DNA of 64,000 bases from Pseudofabraea citricarpa (lineage: Eukaryota; Ascomycota; Leotiomycetes; Helotiales; Dermateaceae). Position 1 is the stretch's first letter. The number at the start of each line of letters is the position of its first letter. Below the pieces are notes generated by a model that worked only from the letters and a program-made list of their open reading frames with translations, had not been told where the DNA came from and made no database searches. The position numbers and the translations under genes are program-made. Below are positions 45,375-55,491 of this stretch, piece by piece. The stretch lies in NCBI GenBank assembly GCA_029641185.1, contig JAPWGK010000003.1, positions 2,666,001 through 2,730,000 of the forward strand, given 5' to 3'.

Positions 45375-45863
45375 ATGCGATCTAAGTTCAAGGACGAGCA
45401 TCCCTTTGAGAAGCGCAAGGCTGAGGCCGAACGTATTGTACGCAGTCCCCATTCTCGACCACCCCTTCCTCGATACCTGCATCTGCTAATATCCGTCTTC
45501 ATCACAGCGTCAAAAGTATTCCGACCGCATCCCCGTCATCTGCGAGAAGGTTGAGAAGTCAGACATCGCCACCATCGACAAGAAGAAGTATCTCGTTCCC
45601 GCAGATCTCACCGTCGGCCAGTTCGTCTATGTGATCCGAAAGCGCATAAAGCTCTCCCCCGAGAAGGCCATCTTCATCTTCGTCGATGAGGTGTTGCCAC
45701 CAACAGCTGCTCTTATGAGTAGCATCTACGAGGAACATAAGGATGAGGACGGGTACGTTGCGCCGCCTGTGGATAAGATAACCAGTTTGGCTAATGACAC
45801 AACAGTTTCCTGTACATCTCCTACTCTGGCGAGAACACCTTTGGCGGTTTCGAGTCGGTTTAG
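45375..45863 (+). CDS. ATG8: Autophagy ubiquitin-like protein Atg8, three exons
   Basis: Exons 45375-45437, 45508-45752 and 45806-45863 give 121 aa, the usual length. The sequence is near-invariant: [20 protein letters not shown] at the N-terminal helices, [20 protein letters not shown] at the LIR-binding surface, and [20 protein letters not shown]. Gly116 in TFGGFESV is the residue exposed by Atg4 cleavage and then joined to phosphatidylethanolamine, so five residues are removed. The protein builds autophagosomes and recruits cargo. Only fragments of the gene appear in uninterrupted ORFs because of the two introns; the first has a GTACGC donor. Confidence 0.98.
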
Positions 45864-46820
45864 ATAGCTTTCCTTCTCATGGGGTCTATGCTCTGGCGTT
45901 TTCGGGATTTGGCGGGCGAGTCAACTCGGTGATCTTTACAACTACCCCCAACAGAGGCCGATACCTATGGCAGTTTTCTTCCTATTCCACATGCAGAGGA
46001 AGAGTGACGAGCGGCGTAGACTCGAACTTGAACGATTAGTATTGCCGTTTCCGATGACTTTCTCGGATGCTGCGTGAACGCATGTAGGATTCTAGGACGG
46101 ACAGGCCTCGATCGGACAGTTTGCTTTGATCTCTTATGCTTGGGAATAGGTACAAATGAACATGGTTTCTGCCAGATTATCTCATGTGAACGTCCAGAAC
46201 TGTACAAATTGAATAGTATAAACATGTTACTACCAGACTATGTGATTATCAATGGTGCCTAAAGCTCTACAGATTGCGCCACAACCCATGTAGCTCTATC
46301 AATGATTCTTAAGCAAGATCCACGATAAGACCACATGTGACGCATGAATCATCCCGCATGAACTCCTCTTATGGAGCAGCCTCAGCCAAGGAATCAGCCT
46401 TGTACTGTATTCGAAAACCCACAGACAGGTTGCCCACAGACAGGTCGCCTCCGCATGTGTGTGTGTAGATGGTGAATAGAATCAGCCTCAACCCGTTGAG
46501 CAGCCTGGATAATGTTGGCTGGATGACGCTTCACCAATCCGCATCCACGTTTTATTCTGTGAATCCACCCAAACAACTTATCTTCTTAAGTTCTGCCTGC
46601 CAGCCTGTCCGTATGTATTTGTTCTTCCCAGTCGATCCGGCCTCATTTAGTGGTGATTCAAAGCTGCCAAAGTTCTTCATCTCCACTCAACTTGACTTGA
46701 ACCCCACCTCGCACAGAAGGTGAAGTAGCCAGCAACCATATCATACGAACAAGCCTCCCAAAAATGTTATCGAAATCCTCACGGCACAGTATAGCATAGC
46801 ATAGCAGCTCTCTCCCATCT
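45864..46820. other. Intergenic region between convergent genes
   Basis: The interval holds the ATG8 and NCE101 3' flanks. It has a short ACAGACAGGTNGCC direct repeat near 46423-46450 and a GCATA repeat near 46790-46805. No gene is seen. Confidence 0.55.
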
Positions 46821-47104
46821 CTACTCCTTTCTCTCCGCCTCCTTCTTCGTAGGAAACCCTATTCTCCTATAACACAGCAACCAAATCAGCCCTCTCATTC
46901 TCACACTCTCTACTCACACAGATAAAGACTGAAGGCAACGAAAATAAGGAGAGATTACCGAAGACCATCATCGATGGTTTGTTGCGTACTGCGCCCTGCT
47001 TCTTTCTCTTCGCGATTGATGCGCGTCGCTGCTGCCGAGAGCCCTATGAAGAGTGCGAATACGGGGTCGCCAACTTTCGAAATGAGGTGGTTCGGAGATG
47101 GCAT
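46821..47104 (-). CDS. NCE101: Non-classical export protein 1 (Nce101), two exons
   Basis: Exon 1 is 47104-46959 and exon 2 is 46866-46821, giving 63 aa. The N-terminus has the NCE101 family pattern: HLISKVGDPVFALFIGLSAA forms one membrane segment at about residues 6-27, followed by a basic segment (TRINREEKEAGR) and a short tail (GFPTKKEAERKE). Yeast Nce101 is a 53-aa single-pass membrane protein implicated in secretion of leaderless proteins; its biochemical role is unsettled. The gene was found only by joining two short exons; the intron is 92 nt with GTAATC and TTATAG ends. Confidence 0.87.
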
Positions 47105-47638
47105 TTTCGCTTTACTCTGATTTCGTTCGTTTTGGGTGGCTGGAGGCTTCGTGGTAGTGATCGTGTGAGGGTTTGAAGGTGAGCTTGCTAGGAGCTATGG
47201 GAGACTGAATTGGGGAAGAGCAAGGTGGGTCTGTGCACCCAGCAGTCTTTTACGCTTTGTTATTTGATATGCGCTCACATGTTGGCATTTTGCCTTGACT
47301 TTATGTACCTAGGTACCTACAAGACTCAGTGATTCTCCATCCTCTTATTTTTTATTCCCTTTTTATTATACAAATTAATTGCAAGGTGTATTTGTGATCG
47401 TGGTAAGAGTTGAGTTTCCTTTTCTTCATCAATCTATCAAGCTTTATACAGTAAAGAAGCGCCCATTATATATTTTTCTATGTCCGTCTGTACCCCTCGT
47501 CGCCGGGACAGAAACGCCAGCTTCCAGTAATCCGCTGCCCAAATAAAAGTTTGACTCTTTCCCCTCGCCAGGTGAGACCCAAACGCACTTTATAAACTTT
47601 ACATCAGAAGGCCACCTTTCGTCTTAATTTATTATTGC
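47105..47638. promoter_or_regulatory. NCE101 upstream region and GGC1 3' flank
   Basis: This 534-bp interval lies between two genes on the minus strand. It contains an AT-rich patch (TATATATTTTT near 47468) likely to be 3' UTR or terminator of GGC1's neighbour, and no ORF. Confidence 0.4.
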
Positions 47639-48935
47639 TTATTTCTTAGAAAGAGCAATATCGAATGCTGGGATCAAAGTCTGCGCGAGCCAGAAGGAGA
47701 AGACGAGCTTTGGACCGGTCATAAGAAGCTGTATTGCGTCAGTACTTGCTTCTAACATGTGAACAGGGAGCATACCTTAGGGGTCAATCCCTTGAAGAAA
47801 CTAGTCATTCCCTCATTCTTCATCATGTTCTTGATAATCTTGACTCCACTTTCTGGGTTCTCGAAGTTACGGTTCTGGATACGGGTCTTGATGACATCGA
47901 GAGGAGCTGAGACGACAAGAGAGGCAGAAGCACCAGCGATAGATGCGATGAAGTTCTGGAACCACGAAGCCTTGTTGTAATCAGTAAGTCCGAAGAAGTA
48001 TCCCTTAGTAAAAGCCGATCCACCGAAGAGCTATGAAATATTAGTCTTGCTTCAAAAATCCGTTCTCTGGGATACTACTTACAGCGAACGATCCAGGGGC
48101 ATTTCGGGCAGCGGTCCATTGCCAACCTCTGTACAGGCCGAAACCCTCATCTTTCACAATTCGCACAACACCACGTCCACGGAAAGCCTCGGGATTTGTT
48201 TGTCTCTTAATTTTCAAAACATCCAATGGAAGAAGGACAATCTCTCCAATGCCGATAACACTTACTAAGTTAGTTACTGGAAACCATATGTTTCTATGAT
48301 CTTCTTACCTTCCTGCCAAAGAATGCATCATGGCCTTTCCAGTCTTAGCACCAAAGGTATTGTCGAATGTAGTACCGTGGTTCTTCGCTAGGTAGTCTCG
48401 AACGAATGGCTGTCCTCCATACTTGTATATGCGTTGCAAAACCTTGGATATTCTGTCAGCAATTCCTGTGGCCTTGAGGTTTTAGACCAACGCACTTTAT
48501 ATCCTGCGGCATATCCAAGACCTGGGAACAGAGAGAAAAACTTCTTTCCAGCAGTTACTGACGCCTTGTCCTTGAAGATAACTTGGTTGAGTTGCGCAGC
48601 GGAAGTAATCTGGCTCAGAATCAGCACTCTGCAAACAAATCCTGCTTGTATGATGTCGAACCTTTCCTTGGTTGCTCATCAAACGCTTTGCGATTGTATC
48701 GACCTTCGATTTATTAGTCAAGTCTAATTATAAAGGGCTTCGATTGAGGCGTACGGGATGGAAGACAGCAAGCTCAGCAATTCCAGCAGATCCTAATTAA
48801 CAATTAGCAACACATCCAACCCTTTTTAGACTGCGGTAGTCCCATACCTGAACCTAACAATCGTGCTAGAGTAGATTCTCTCTTGAAGTCCTTCGCGGCC
48901 GATCCAGGAGCAAGGGAAGCCACGGGAGGAGACAT
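47639..48935 (-). CDS. GGC1: Mitochondrial GTP/GDP carrier Ggc1, eight exons
   Basis: Exons 48935-48848, 48793-48756, 48703-48662, 48609-48496, 48442-48309, 48260-48083, 48030-47776 and 47728-47639 give 312 aa. Exons of 38 and 42 nt were placed by homology to yeast Ggc1. The three carrier signatures are FHPVDTIAKRLMSN, LPLDVLKIKRQTNPEAFRG and SAPLDVIKTRIQNRNF, and the diagnostic RGWQWTAARNAPGSFALFGG is present. The protein has six membrane helices and exchanges GTP for GDP across the mitochondrial inner membrane, supporting mitochondrial nucleic-acid and protein synthesis and iron balance. The third intron has a weak GTTCGA donor but a good TGCTGAT branch site. Confidence 0.96.
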
Positions 48936-49827
48936 TGCGACTGGAGCTGTGGGTGGAGAAGTTGAGGGAAATTTTCGAAGAGCAAACACACTGAAGAAGT
49001 AATTAATGAAGGAGACGCCTGGGGTATCTTCACAACTATGTGTATGTAAGGAACGTAGATGCAGCAGGAAAAAATCGTTAACTTTCTGATCACTCTTAAA
49101 TTTCTTGATGGGCTGCAGCTTAAGCCCCGGTCCCCGGTCCCTATTTTTGGAGCTAGACAGATTGGGCGAGCTTGAGTTGGTGGTATCTATGCATTTGATG
49201 CTCCAGCATAATTGGACTACATGGTATTTCATGGCAAGAAAACATCATTGGAAAAAATTGACCCACGAAGAAATACTATATCATGATTTTTTTTATGAAG
49301 TTAAACATAGGCTGCTGTATAGATTTGTCTCTCAAGAATAATTCACCCCTGTAACAAGATCGAGATGGCATGAGGCTCTTTCTCAGCCTTGCGAAATTAC
49401 ACAATTGCATAGTATTCTTGGCTTTTCTACTCCTTCGTAACACTTGAATGGGGGAGGGGGGGGAGTCGATCGTGGTCACTCACGATTTTGAAATTGCCAA
49501 ATGTCCTTTATCAGATATCACACAGAGGGTCCTTTTATTAGATCAAATTCGCGAGTCAAAGTATATTTTAGACTGAAAGGCTAGTGGCTTGATATGTATA
49601 TCTTCCACTTAGTTTATGAGCTCTAAGACCACCTAAAGCAAATTTTTGAGGGTATGGTATCACAACAGATATTGCCCTCTGAACCAGTTGGATAATATCC
49701 GATGCTGGTTCTTAAACGCCGTGCCAAATGCAAATAAAACGCCATCCCAATGCAAATGCCCCAGCTCTCGACCGAAGCCCATAACTTCCTAACAAAACAT
49801 AGCTTCATGTTACACATTGATTGCTTC
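48936..49827. promoter_or_regulatory. GGC1 upstream region and RPC82 3' flank
   Basis: It spans 892 bp between two minus-strand genes. No credible ORF is present. A G-rich run (gggggagggggggg) lies near 49448-49463. Confidence 0.5.
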
Positions 49828-52093
49828 TTAGAAGTCTCGGAAGATTCCTACTAGTTCGTCAAGTCTTCCCACTTGCGCCAAAAGCTTTTCCTCTTTGCCT
49901 CGAATGTCGCGAAGCTTCTTCATCTGTTCTGGGGTAAGCATCTCTTCTTCATTTCCCCTCACATCAGTCCTAGAGACTGTGGTGATGATATCATCTGCTT
50001 GGCGCTTCTCTACTTCGAGGCGTTGAAGGCATCTTGACATGGCTTTATAAATGAAGTCCAGTACGATAGCAGATACGCGCGGCTTGTCGAAATACCAGAG
50101 AAAGATGGTCCGCCCAGCTGCACGATTGTTGTCTTTTGGAACCTCCTGGATATCCACAAAACCTGCCATCTGCATCTGCACCAGTTTCGTCCGCACGTCT
50201 TTCTGTTTCATCAAGGCCATATTTGGAAGTTGTTTTTCGTCCAACTTACCAAATTTCCGCATGATTCGTGCAAGTCGATGGCCAGTCTTGCCAAAATTCT
50301 CCATAATCAACGTGTCGAGCTCTGTTTCTCTCAAATTCTCCACCAAAGACTCAAAGTTAACTGTGTATGTACCTTGCTGTCCAAATCCATGTTTGCTGAT
50401 GAAATGGTGATCATCGCTCGCCAAGAGCATAAGATGGTTTCTGATTTGAAGCATGCGATTTTGACGATCTTCTGGCTCTGTCTGAAAGGTCACTTTCGCT
50501 TGAGACTTTCCTTTGGATTTGTTTGTGACCGAATCGTTACCGTTCTCAAAAGGATCCTGACCGGCTCCCTCATGTACACCATTGCCATTTAGTTCATCTT
50601 CCTCAGAGTCACTTCCATCCGAGCTACCATCGTCATCTGAGTCGGCTAAGCCGCCTCTCGCTTTTCGAGCGATTGCTTTTGAAAGCCGTTTGGTGTCTAT
50701 ACTCTCGCTGGAAGCCTTCCCAATGCCAGTCGCAACATTGATCGTCTTACTCATTGCCACGGCAAGCTCGGCAGTAGATACAACGGCGCTGTCTGGTAAT
50801 CGATTGGCCTCGTTGTTATCACCATCGATAGGTTCGAGCCTGCAACGTGGCACATATGGCTCGATCAGTCTCAGAAGTTCAGCATAGACTTGCGATGAGG
50901 TCTCGCCAATTCTGTCATTTGCCAGCTTAACCAAAGAATGACTGCGAATTGCGACTGTGCACTTTTCATAGTTTATACGGAGGACTAAATTCAACTTAAA
51001 TACTAGTTAGCAAGAAATTCAAGCCAGCTCCAAAAGGCTGGAAACCCACTTCAAGTCTGATACCCTCATCTTGGTATTCAATAGTGCCATTGGATGCTCC
51101 GTTTGAAAGCCTCCTACGTTTGGAGGTCCCATTGGCGCCATCGCCGTTATAGCCTCTCTTATTGGCACCTTTAGGTTTCCAGTTGCGACCCTCTGTTCTC
51201 ATGTCCTGCATTCGTCTGCTGACTTTTGCTTTCAATTCATCCTTTTGCTTGATGCCTTTGGTACTTCCTCCATAGTGCATTTGGAGCTCTTCCCTCTCAA
51301 TGTTGTTATATGTGTCTGTGGGGCTAATGAGCATCGCCGGTGTGACTGGTTCGACGAGTCCAGCATCTAGTAACTGGTACAATATAGCATGTAATTGACC
51401 AGTGAGAATGACATTGCTAGGATGCTTGCCATTGACCTCGTGGGCGTTCCCATTAGTATTTGAATGCCCATTGGTATTTCCATTCGTCGAGGGCTTGTGC
51501 ATAGAGTCATATGCGGCTGCTAGATCAGCGACTTTAGTATGCCCCAAGAGTAATAAGTTCTGCACCACATCCCGAGCTTGTTCTCCGTATCTTTCCTCCA
51601 CAATATCCAGAATCTTCCCAGACCTAACCAGATTATATGCAGCATCGTCATTTGCCTCGTAATGGGTAACGCCTGAGTCGCGATCGGTATGATGATAAAC
51701 GAGATTTTGTTGGACTAAAACTGCTAGACCATGTCGCAGTTGGCGCGCAGTAAGTCGGGTATGCTGCGCAAGCAGAGGTATTGGTAGGCGTCCTCTTCGA
51801 AGGAGGATTGTGAAAATGCGCTATGGCATGTCAGATGTGACTCCAAGATACGACGGTTCATCAAGCTCGGCAATAGACATAGGAAAAGCCTGCTAAGAGT
51901 TTTTGGGTGATATGAGGACAAGATGGACATGACGTACCGAAGTTAACTCTCCATAGGTTTCGTCGACCAGCAGAGCGCAAAGCTCTACTGAATGCTTTGA
52001 CTACGTTCAGATCAGTATGGAGATTCTCACATGGGCACACACGCGACAGCAGCAGAAAGCTGTGCCAGGCCTGCGCATACTTACTCGAGACAT
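49828..52093 (-). CDS. RPC82: RNA polymerase III subunit C82 (Rpc3), four exons
   Basis: Exons 52093-52085 (9 nt), 52000-51938, 51820-51050 and 50994-49828 give 669 aa. The N-terminal winged helix starts with HSVELCALLVDETYGELTS and continues as RIFTILLRRGRLPIPLLAQH and TARQLRHGLAVLVQQNLVYHH. Further winged-helix segments lie in the middle, and a C-terminal coiled coil includes KKLRDIRGKEEKLLAQVGRL. Acidic (DSDDDGSSDGSDSEEDE) and Asn/Gly-rich inserts interrupt it. C82 forms the C82/C34/C31 subcomplex that opens promoters for Pol III. The first exon encodes only MSR; it is chosen because ATG-TCT-CGA is followed by GTAAGTATG and the next exon has a TAG stop just before its acceptor. It is divergent from QCR2. 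Confidence 0.94.
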
Positions 52094-52428
52094 TTTTGTT
52101 GCTGCTAGAGATTATCCCCAGGATCTCTAGAGCTGCCACAGATACTACCGGCGCTTCATTGAAGTATTTCGCGGTCTATGGTTGGTTGGTGAGGCTCCTG
52201 CAGAAATTATTCTTGTGGTGGGGTACGGATCTGAAAATCGATTTGAACTGGAGTCTGAGCAAGCGAGCCAGCAGCGCAGCGGCCAACCTGCGCCAGGCCA
52301 AAAACCAACCAACGGCGCTAGTGCGACCTTCCGAATTCTTCCCCAATCCGCATCGTGCAATTGAAGCTTATGAACTTCACCCGACCATCAATTCGAAAAT
52401 CCTCATATCTCTCCAACTCCTCCGAACA
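52094..52428. promoter_or_regulatory. Shared promoter of RPC82 and QCR2
   Basis: Only 335 bp separate the two start codons. A CCAAT box lies at 52343-52347, about 80 bp before the QCR2 ATG. Confidence 0.55.
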
Positions 52429-53982
52429 ATGATCTCACGGTCGGCGATTGGAAGAAACGCGCAGCTTGCCCTTCGTCGGCAATGCTGCGCTCAGCCGGCT
52501 AACCGTCGTGGCCTTGCTGCTGTTGCTTCCGGATCAACATCATTCTCCTACGAATCTGCAGACGTCGGTGGTGTAAAGGTTGCCAGCAGAGATGTTGCAG
52601 GACCGACTACCAAATTGGCAATTGTTGCAAAAGCTGGAACCAGATACCAATCGCTCCCCGGCTTGACAACAGGACTAGAGGAGTTCGCCTTTAAGGTACG
52701 TCCTTATGACACCACACTTCCTCCACCCCCTCTGGAAGAATGGGTGCCTAACATGACACCAGAATACCCACAAGCGATCGGCCCTGCGAATTACTAGAGA
52801 ATCTGAATTGTTGGGGGGTCAATTGGTCGCCTACCATACTAGAGAAGCGTTAGTCCTCGAGGCAAAGTTCCTACGACAAGACCTGCCATATTTCACCGAG
52901 CTCTTGGGTGAAGTCATCTCGCAGACCAAGTACACTGGTTAGTTGAGGGTAGAGCATTGTTTTGTGGCTCTTTACTGATTCTTTCAAATAGCCCATGAAT
53001 ATCACGAACAGGTTGAGCACATCATTAAGCTCTCCCAGCAGAAGCTACTTGGTGATGTGTCTGAGCTTGCTATCAACTCAGCACATGGTTTGGCCTTCCA
53101 CAGAGGCCTCGGGACGCCACTTTACCCAACTTCCTCGACCCCACTAAGCTCTTATCTGAATGAGGAGACCATTCAGGAGTTTGCCCAAAGTGCCTATGGC
53201 AAGTCAAACATTGCAGTTGTTGCTAACGGCGCTTCTCAGTCTGACTTGTCCAAGTGGGTTGGTGAATTCTTTACAGAAATCCCATCATCAACTTCCACAC
53301 TCCAAAGCGAAGCAAGCAAGTACTATGGAGGAGAAGAGCGCATTGCTCACGGATCCGGCAACTCATATGTCATTGCTTTCCCTGGCTCAAGCTCATTCAC
53401 GTCCGGAGGAGGTTATAAGCCTGAAATTGCGGTTCTTGCTGCCCTTTTGGGAGGAAAGTCAAGCATCAAATGGTCTCCAGGTTTCTCTCTCCTGTCGAAA
53501 GCGTCATCTTCATTCCCTGGAGCTAGCGCCTCTACCACGCACTACTCCTACTCGGACGCTGGTCTTTTGGCAGTCCAATTCACTGGTTCTGCCAAAGCCA
53601 TCCGTGGTGCATCCACTGAGGCTGTTAAGGCGCTCAAGAACATTTCCGAGGGATCTATTAGCCAGGAGGACTTCACCAAGGCCGTTGCAAATGCCAAGTA
53701 CCGCGCATTGGAGGAGGGCCAAAACATCGAAGCTGGTCTTGTTGCAACTGGTGCTGGTCTTGTCCAAGGCGGAGGAGCTTTCCAGATTGAGGAGGTTGCA
53801 AAGAGTGTGCAAGGTGTGAGCATTGAGAAGCTCAAGACTGTAAGTGAACTGGCAATACTCCATGCATATATATTAACAGTTTCTAGGCTGCAAAGGCTCT
53901 TCTGGAGGGCAAGGCAACTGTCTCAGCAGTGGGTGATCTCTACGTTCTTCCATATGCGGAGGAAATTGGTCTCAACGTTTAG
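52429..53982 (+). CDS. QCR2: Ubiquinol-cytochrome c reductase core protein 2, four exons
   Basis: Exons 52429-52695, 52763-52937, 52992-53839 and 53887-53982 give 461 aa. Residues 1 to about 30 are an Arg-rich presequence (MISRSAIGRNAQLALRRQCC). The peptidase-M16-like core then shows KLAIVAKAGTRYQSLPGLTT, SALRITRESELLGGQLVAYH and FTELLGEVISQTKYT. The zinc-binding HxxEH motif of true processing peptidases is absent at the expected place (GLEEFAFKNTHKRSAL), as in core 2. The second half includes RGLGTPLYP and GGGYKPEIAVLAALLGGKSSIKW. The protein supports complex III assembly in the mitochondrial inner membrane. The short last exon encodes LLEGKATVSAVGDLYVLPYA. Confidence 0.95.
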
Positions 53983-54484
53983 ATCTTGGGTGTGGATGAA
54001 TGACGGTGTATCAACATTTCTTAGAGTGTATTGTAGACGTGATACTCTCTTGAACATACAAGCAATTCTATTTGTCAGAGTGACTGGGGTGATCCGAATC
54101 TTTTATGCACATGGAAACTGGTGTTATTAGAGTGTTATTGATTCAAGACCGTGAAATATGAAGGGAGTCTTGGAACGATGCAAAATATAGTCACGGTGTC
54201 ACGGCTGGTTCAATCCCCATACAATCTAAAATGTTGCCTGTGCTGTGCTCCAAATTTCGGAGAGGTTTCCGCTTCATTCTAGTGATTTTACTAGCTCTTC
54301 AAAAATGACCCATTTTGATGCCAACCCGAAACTAGGAATGGAACCTAAGTTGGACCGATATGTCATCACGTGATATTATTCCCGCCTCAGGCTTTCATTC
54401 GGTATTCATCCTCACTTCCGAGCTCAGGAACAACCAGCAAATCTGATCAACCACTCGATCATCATCTCAGAACCTCTCATCAAA
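53983..54484. promoter_or_regulatory. QCR2 3' flank and ATP15 upstream region
   Basis: No ORF of coding character is seen in these 502 bp. The ATP15 promoter must lie in the right half. Confidence 0.45.
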
Positions 54485-54861
54485 ATGGCATTCGCGTGGA
54501 AAGCTTCAGGTCTTACGTACGTACCTCAGACCGATATTTTGAGATGCCTCCCAACCAATTGACGTGCCAATGGGCCCTTCAGAAATTGTACTGACAGTCT
54601 GTCTATAGCTACAACAAATACTTGTCCGTCGCTGCACGAGTTGTCCGACAAAGCTTGAAGGATGATAAGAGACTGGCTGCCGAGAAACGTGGACAGATGG
54701 AATTGAGAATGGCTAAGTGGAGCGTGAGTGTTCCTACGACGTTGAGGGGAGAAATTTGACTGACAGGGCATTCGCAATAGAACGGCAAGCAGGGCGATGT
54801 TAAGAGTGTCGCCGAGGCAAACGCAGCTGCTATCGCAGAGCACAATGCACCATCGTCATAG
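54485..54861 (+). CDS. ATP15: F1F0 ATP synthase epsilon subunit, three exons
   Basis: Exons 54485-54516, 54609-54723 and 54781-54861 give 75 aa. The start MAFAWKASGLTYNKYLSVAA and the following RVVRQSLKDDKRL are the conserved mitochondrial epsilon pattern, with no cleavable presequence, as in yeast Atp15. The subunit sits in the F1 central stalk with gamma and delta. The C-terminus is extended by an Ala-rich stretch (VAEANAAAIAEHNAPSS), typical of filamentous fungi. The first intron begins inside the Thr codon (AC|C). Confidence 0.95.
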
Positions 54862-55491
54862 ATTCGGAAACCTGGGCTGAGGTTGGTGGAGGTACGGTGG
54901 CTGGAGAACGATAGATCCAAAGGGGGTTCCGGATGGCTTTGAAGGCTTGTACATTTGTAACAATCACTCGACGGGCACTGCAATACCAACTGTCAACACT
55001 TATGATACCTGAGCGTGTAGGATGCTTTTGAGGAGCAAATAAATGTTAGATGTGCTCGTACATTGCATCAGAAACTCAGAGTGACGAATTTCTTTGCATA
55101 AACACCGAAGACAGTTTGATTAACAAGACGATTATTCTTAAGCCTGTTACAGATTGAAACCCGTCTCGTAACTTGTATTTTAGCTCTCCTTGAAATTAAA
55201 TAAAACTTATCAGGAGACTTTGACCGCACGTGATATGGAATCTGCTCAATCGTTCGCCTCAAATTCCTTCCATGCCAGCGTGACTTTAGCCATCAATCTT
55301 CGAATGCCCCAAATTTAGGAGATCTCACACAACGATCTTTTGCCCTAAACGCTTGTAGATTCTCGGGTCCCGAACATAGGTTCCGAACACCATATTTCAT
55401 CCTAGCGAGTTTCACACATCAATCAGAACCTAAAGATCCATCAGCCGCAGAAACTACATGAAGACCACCTTGACTTGGGAAATTCCTTACC
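54862..55491. promoter_or_regulatory. Intergenic region upstream of NAA35
   Basis: It covers 630 bp between two plus-strand genes. Nothing coding is seen; the minus-strand frames here are short and mostly shadow ATP15. Confidence 0.5.

Noticed and set aside
52145..52360. Short frames in the RPC82/QCR2 shared promoter
   Set aside because: They are too short and lie within a 335-bp divergent promoter; no conservation features are visible.
54195..54235. GGTTCAATCCC word resembling a tRNA T-loop
   Set aside because: The flanking bases do not form a five-pair T-stem, and no cloverleaf is visible upstream.
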